This document shows positions 4,059 to 6,313 of a stretch of DNA of 6,313 nucleotides, piece after piece. A program made the translations under genes and the position numbers. Under the pieces are notes generated by a model, which searched no databases, was not told the DNA's origin, and was given only the letters and a program-made list of their open reading frames with translations. How positions within the stretch are numbered: position 1 is the stretch's first letter; each line of letters opens with the position of its first letter. This DNA is from an uncultured Bacteroidales bacterium (GTDB lineage Bacteria; Bacteroidota; Bacteroidia; Bacteroidales; Paludibacteraceae): NCBI GenBank assembly GCA_945787425.1, contig CALZHO010000052.1:1-6313 (forward strand), read 5' to 3'.

Positions 4059-5666
4059 ATGAAAAAGAGTATAATCATATTATTTCTCCTATTGATTGTA
4101 TGTGTAGCATGTACAAAGAGGACGGTTGTTGAGAATGAAGAATTGCAGGGGGCAATATCGCAAATGTGGTTGGATGCAGATGCGGCACAAGTGATGTTGG
4201 ACGTGATAGACACCAACGAATTGAATGAGTATGAGATGCAGCGTTATCGCTTGGCAGAAGCCCATCTAATGCTGAAGCGTGAATTGCGATTGCCTGAAGG
4301 AAGTGATATGGAGGCATTGGCGAACTACTTTGAGAGTTGCGGCGATGTAGCAAGTGCGTCCGAAGCATATTATATACAAGGTGCGTACCTTAATTATATA
4401 GGGGAGAACACCCAAGCGATGCAACACTTGAAAAAAGCGGAGAGTTATCCTGCAACATCTATCATTCGAGGTATGACCTACTACAAGATGGGGCGTATTA
4501 GCGAGAGTGAACAACTATACGAGATTGCAACAGAGAACTACCACAAAGCACTACCCTACTTGGAGGAAGCAGGACTGCCACTCTATCTGGCTTCGGTATA
4601 TAGAGAACTGGGTAGAAACAGCAGCGAGGGCAGAGATGGGTATTTTGAGAAAGCCCTGTCTGCAGCACGGTTTATGAAGGATAGTATCTTGTATATGGAA
4701 ATTAGATACGCGCAACTATCTGTCAGTCAGCCCAATTCGCCAGAGATAGCCTGCATATGTCAATACATGTGCCATGAGGTTGGCAGAAAGCGTTATGCCT
4801 ATGACTTGGTGAAATATTATATCCGCACACACAAAGCAGATTCAGCGAAGATATACCTTGATATTTTAGCAGCAGACACAACGGCACAAATGTGGAGTGA
4901 GCAACAACATGCCCTGTGGGAGAGTCAATACCTGCACTTGAAAGGCAAGAACAAAGAGGCATATGAGTCGTTGTATAATTTGTATAATGCATATTACAGA
5001 GAACTGGAAGAGGAAGGTAGAGCCAGTGCGTTTGTGGCAGCACAACACTTTGATAATGAAGTAGAAAAGGCAAAGAACTTGCAGTTGCAATTGGAGAAAC
5101 AACAGTTGTATATCGTATTGGGCGCGGTGGTGATTATTATATTGTGCGTGGGTATATTACTGATTTTATATAATGCGAAACGCCGCACAGAGCGATTGAC
5201 CGAACAAGCACGTACTCAGCAGCAAATCAAAGATTTGCAGAATGAGTTGGAGTTGCGTCGAAATGCACTAAAGCGCGTATTGAATCAGCGATTGGAGCTG
5301 AATAAGAATTTGCAAGAGGCACTGCTGACCAAAAAGAAAGAGGAAACGATTCCTAATTGGGCACAGCAGTTTATTGACTCGAATATATTCTCCACAGAAG
5401 AACAATGGAAGAACTTTTTCATGGAGTTTAACGGATGTTATGGAGACCTTTTGAGCCGCCTACAAAAGGAATATCCACGATTGACAAATACTGATATACA
5501 GGTACTTGCGCTGTACATACTGGGATTGGATAATGCAGATATATGTTTGCTATTGGGATTGACACAACGCACGATTTGGAGCCGAAGAATGCGTATCAAA
5601 GATCGAGTGGGACTAGGTGAGAAAGAGTCGTTGGATAAATGGTTGGAGGAGTGTGTTAGTGGTTAG
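4059..5666 (+). CDS. Membrane-anchored TPR protein with C-terminal LuxR-like HTH (Bacteroidota regulator)
   Basis: A 535-residue protein of a layout common in Bacteroidota. The N-terminus is a signal sequence with lipobox-like VCVAC (Cys18). Residues about 20-345 are helical, periplasmic TPR-like repeats, for example ASASEAYYIQGAYLNYIGEN and QLYEIATENYHKALPYLEEA. One strong transmembrane helix covers 350-371 (LYIVLGAVVIIILCVGILLI), followed by basic residues AKRR, fixing the rest in the cytoplasm. A coiled coil spans about 376-430. The C-terminal domain (about 475-517) contains LTNTDIQVLALYILGLDNAD and LLLGLTQRTIWSRRMRIKDR, a LuxR/sigma-region-4-like helix-turn-helix. It likely senses an envelope signal and binds DNA from the membrane; ligand and targets are unknown. 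It is transcribed divergently from the lipoprotein/barrel operon, an obvious candidate target. The ATG at 4059 gives the signal peptide directly; no strong ribosome binding site is seen. Confidence 0.88.
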   Translation: MKKSIIILFLLLIVCVACTKRTVVENEELQGAISQMWLDADAAQVMLDVIDTNELNEYEMQRYRLAEAHLMLKRELRLPEGSDMEALANYFESCGDVASASEAYYIQGAYLNYIGENTQAMQHLKKAESYPATSIIRGMTYYKMGRISESEQLYEIATENYHKALPYLEEAGLPLYLASVYRELGRNSSEGRDGYFEKALSAARFMKDSILYMEIRYAQLSVSQPNSPEIACICQYMCHEVGRKRYAYDLVKYYIRTHKADSAKIYLDILAADTTAQMWSEQQHALWESQYLHLKGKNKEAYESLYNLYNAYYRELEEEGRASAFVAAQHFDNEVEKAKNLQLQLEKQQLYIVLGAVVIIILCVGILLILYNAKRRTERLTEQARTQQQIKDLQNELELRRNALKRVLNQRLELNKNLQEALLTKKKEETIPNWAQQFIDSNIFSTEEQWKNFFMEFNGCYGDLLSRLQKEYPRLTNTDIQVLALYILGLDNADICLLLGLTQRTIWSRRMRIKDRVGLGEKESLDKWLEECVSG

Positions 5667-5683
5667 TGTTTAGTGTTTAGAGA
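5656..5683. repeat. 7-bp tandem repeat spanning the regulator stop codon
   Basis: Four consecutive 7-bp units, TTAGTGG, TTAGTGT, TTAGTGT and TTAGAGA. The TAG stop codon (5664-5666) lies inside the second unit, so the last codons of the regulator are repeat-derived. Gain or loss of units downstream of the stop would not alter the protein. The array abuts the terminator stem. Confidence 0.8.
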
Positions 5684-5721
5684 AAAGAAATAGACCGCCT
5701 ATATGGGCAGTCTATTTCTTT
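5684..5721. terminator. Bidirectional intrinsic terminator between convergent genes
   Basis: AAAGAAATAGAC (5684-5695) is perfectly complementary to GTCTATTTCTTT (5710-5721). Inside, after one C/A mismatch, GCCT pairs with GGGC through three GC pairs and one wobble pair, leaving an ATAT loop. The outer stem supplies T-rich tracts on both strands, so it can end transcription of the TPR-HTH gene from the left and of rny from the right. It fits the 73-nt gap between the two stop codons. Confidence 0.88.
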
Positions 5722-5739
5722 GTTATAGTCGTATCAAAA

Positions 5740-6313
5740 TTATTTAGCGTAACTTATGGCGCGTGTTTCGCGGATGACAGTGATACGGATTTGACCTGGA
5801 TAAGTCATCTCGTCTTGGATGCGTTTAGCAATATCGAATGAGAGCAACTCAGTCTCCTTGTCACTAAGTTTGTCTGCACCCACGATTACGCGGAGTTCGC
5901 GACCAGCTTGGAGTGCATAGGTCTTGGTAACTCCAGGGTAGGACATTGCAATATTCTCAAGGTCATTAAGACGTTTTACGTATGCCTCTACAATCTCGCG
6001 ACGTGCACCTGGACGAGCGCCAGAGATAGCATCGCAAGCTTGTACGATAGGCGCGATGATAGATTCCATCTCGCACTCCTCGTGGTGAGCGCCTACGGCA
6101 TTGCAGATATCGGGTTTCTCACCATACTTCTCGCAGAGTTTCATACCCAGTTGTGCGTGTGGCATCTCCATATCCTCATCGCTGACCTTTCCAATATCGT
6201 GGAGCAAACCTGCGCGGCGTGCTTTCTTGACGTTGAGTCCAAGTTCAGCCGCCATAGCAGCACAGAGGTTAGCCGTCTCGCGCGAGTGTTGCAACAAGTT
6301 CTGACCATAACTC
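5740..6313 (-). CDS. rny: Ribonuclease Y, C-terminal part (5' end beyond the window)
   Basis: The frame is open to the right edge, so the start lies outside; the 190 visible codons are about the last third of a protein usually near 510-520 residues. The first residues, [12 protein letters not shown], carry the first HD-domain metal-ligand histidine. They are followed by [11 protein letters not shown] (the His-Asp pair), GAHHEE, and [14 protein letters not shown], all diagnostic of the RNase Y HD domain. The tail [37 protein letters not shown] and ISYAK is the conserved RNase Y C-terminus. RNase Y is an endoribonuclease, normally membrane-tethered through its N-terminus, that starts mRNA decay. 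The N-terminal helix, coiled coil and KH domain are outside the window. It converges on the TPR-HTH gene and shares its terminator; no functional link to the other operons is implied. Confidence 0.96.
   Translation of the reverse strand, partial: SYGQNLLQHSRETANLCAAMAAELGLNVKKARRAGLLHDIGKVSDEDMEMPHAQLGMKLCEKYGEKPDICNAVGAHHEECEMESIIAPIVQACDAISGARPGARREIVEAYVKRLNDLENIAMSYPGVTKTYALQAGRELRVIVGADKLSDKETELLSFDIAKRIQDEMTYPGQIRITVIRETRAISYAK

Noticed and set aside
4075..5188. Several minus-strand open frames opposite the TPR-HTH gene
   Set aside because: All are antisense shadows of a convincing 535-codon gene, with no recognisable motifs or promoters.

Overview
The window looks like a Bacteroidales chromosome, probably a Prevotella- or Bacteroides-like gut lineage. 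Three promoters fit the Bacteroidota -33/-7 type (TTG, a 20-nt spacer, then TAnnTTTG). Genes lack clear Shine-Dalgarno sites, lipoproteins are abundant, and one gene encodes a Bacteroidota-type membrane TPR-HTH regulator.

Region 1 (1-1883, minus strand) is one apparent operon driven from a promoter at 1852-1883. In transcription order it holds a small lipoprotein (1400-1828), a small membrane protein of unknown function (803-1348), a second lipoprotein paralogous to the first (344-790), and the N-terminus of a radical SAM enzyme that runs off the left edge (1-303). This matches the poorly understood Bacteroidota 'rSAM/lipoprotein system' (TIGR04133/TIGR04134 as I recall those models), here with duplicated lipoproteins and an extra membrane protein. 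It is the most interesting system in the window. What the radical SAM enzyme modifies is not established.

Region 2 (1884-2080) is a short intergenic gap with an 11-bp tandem repeat of about one helical turn per unit.

Region 3 (2081-3809, minus strand) is a three-gene cell-envelope operon: a lipoprotein with a possible OB-like domain, an outer-membrane beta-barrel protein and an Ig-like lipoprotein. It has its own well-matched promoter.

Region 4 (3722-4058) is a divergent control region. It carries back-to-back promoters, two identical 12-bp direct repeats each just upstream of one promoter, and a roughly 105-nt leader with two hairpins ahead of the regulator gene.

Region 5 (4059-5666, plus strand) is a 535-residue membrane-anchored TPR protein with a cytoplasmic coiled coil and a C-terminal LuxR-like HTH. 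It is a plausible regulator of the divergent envelope operon. It ends at a strong bidirectional terminator, which separates it from the convergent C-terminal part of ribonuclease Y (rny, 5740-6313, running off the right edge).

No tRNA, rRNA, CRISPR, transposase or integrase was seen.
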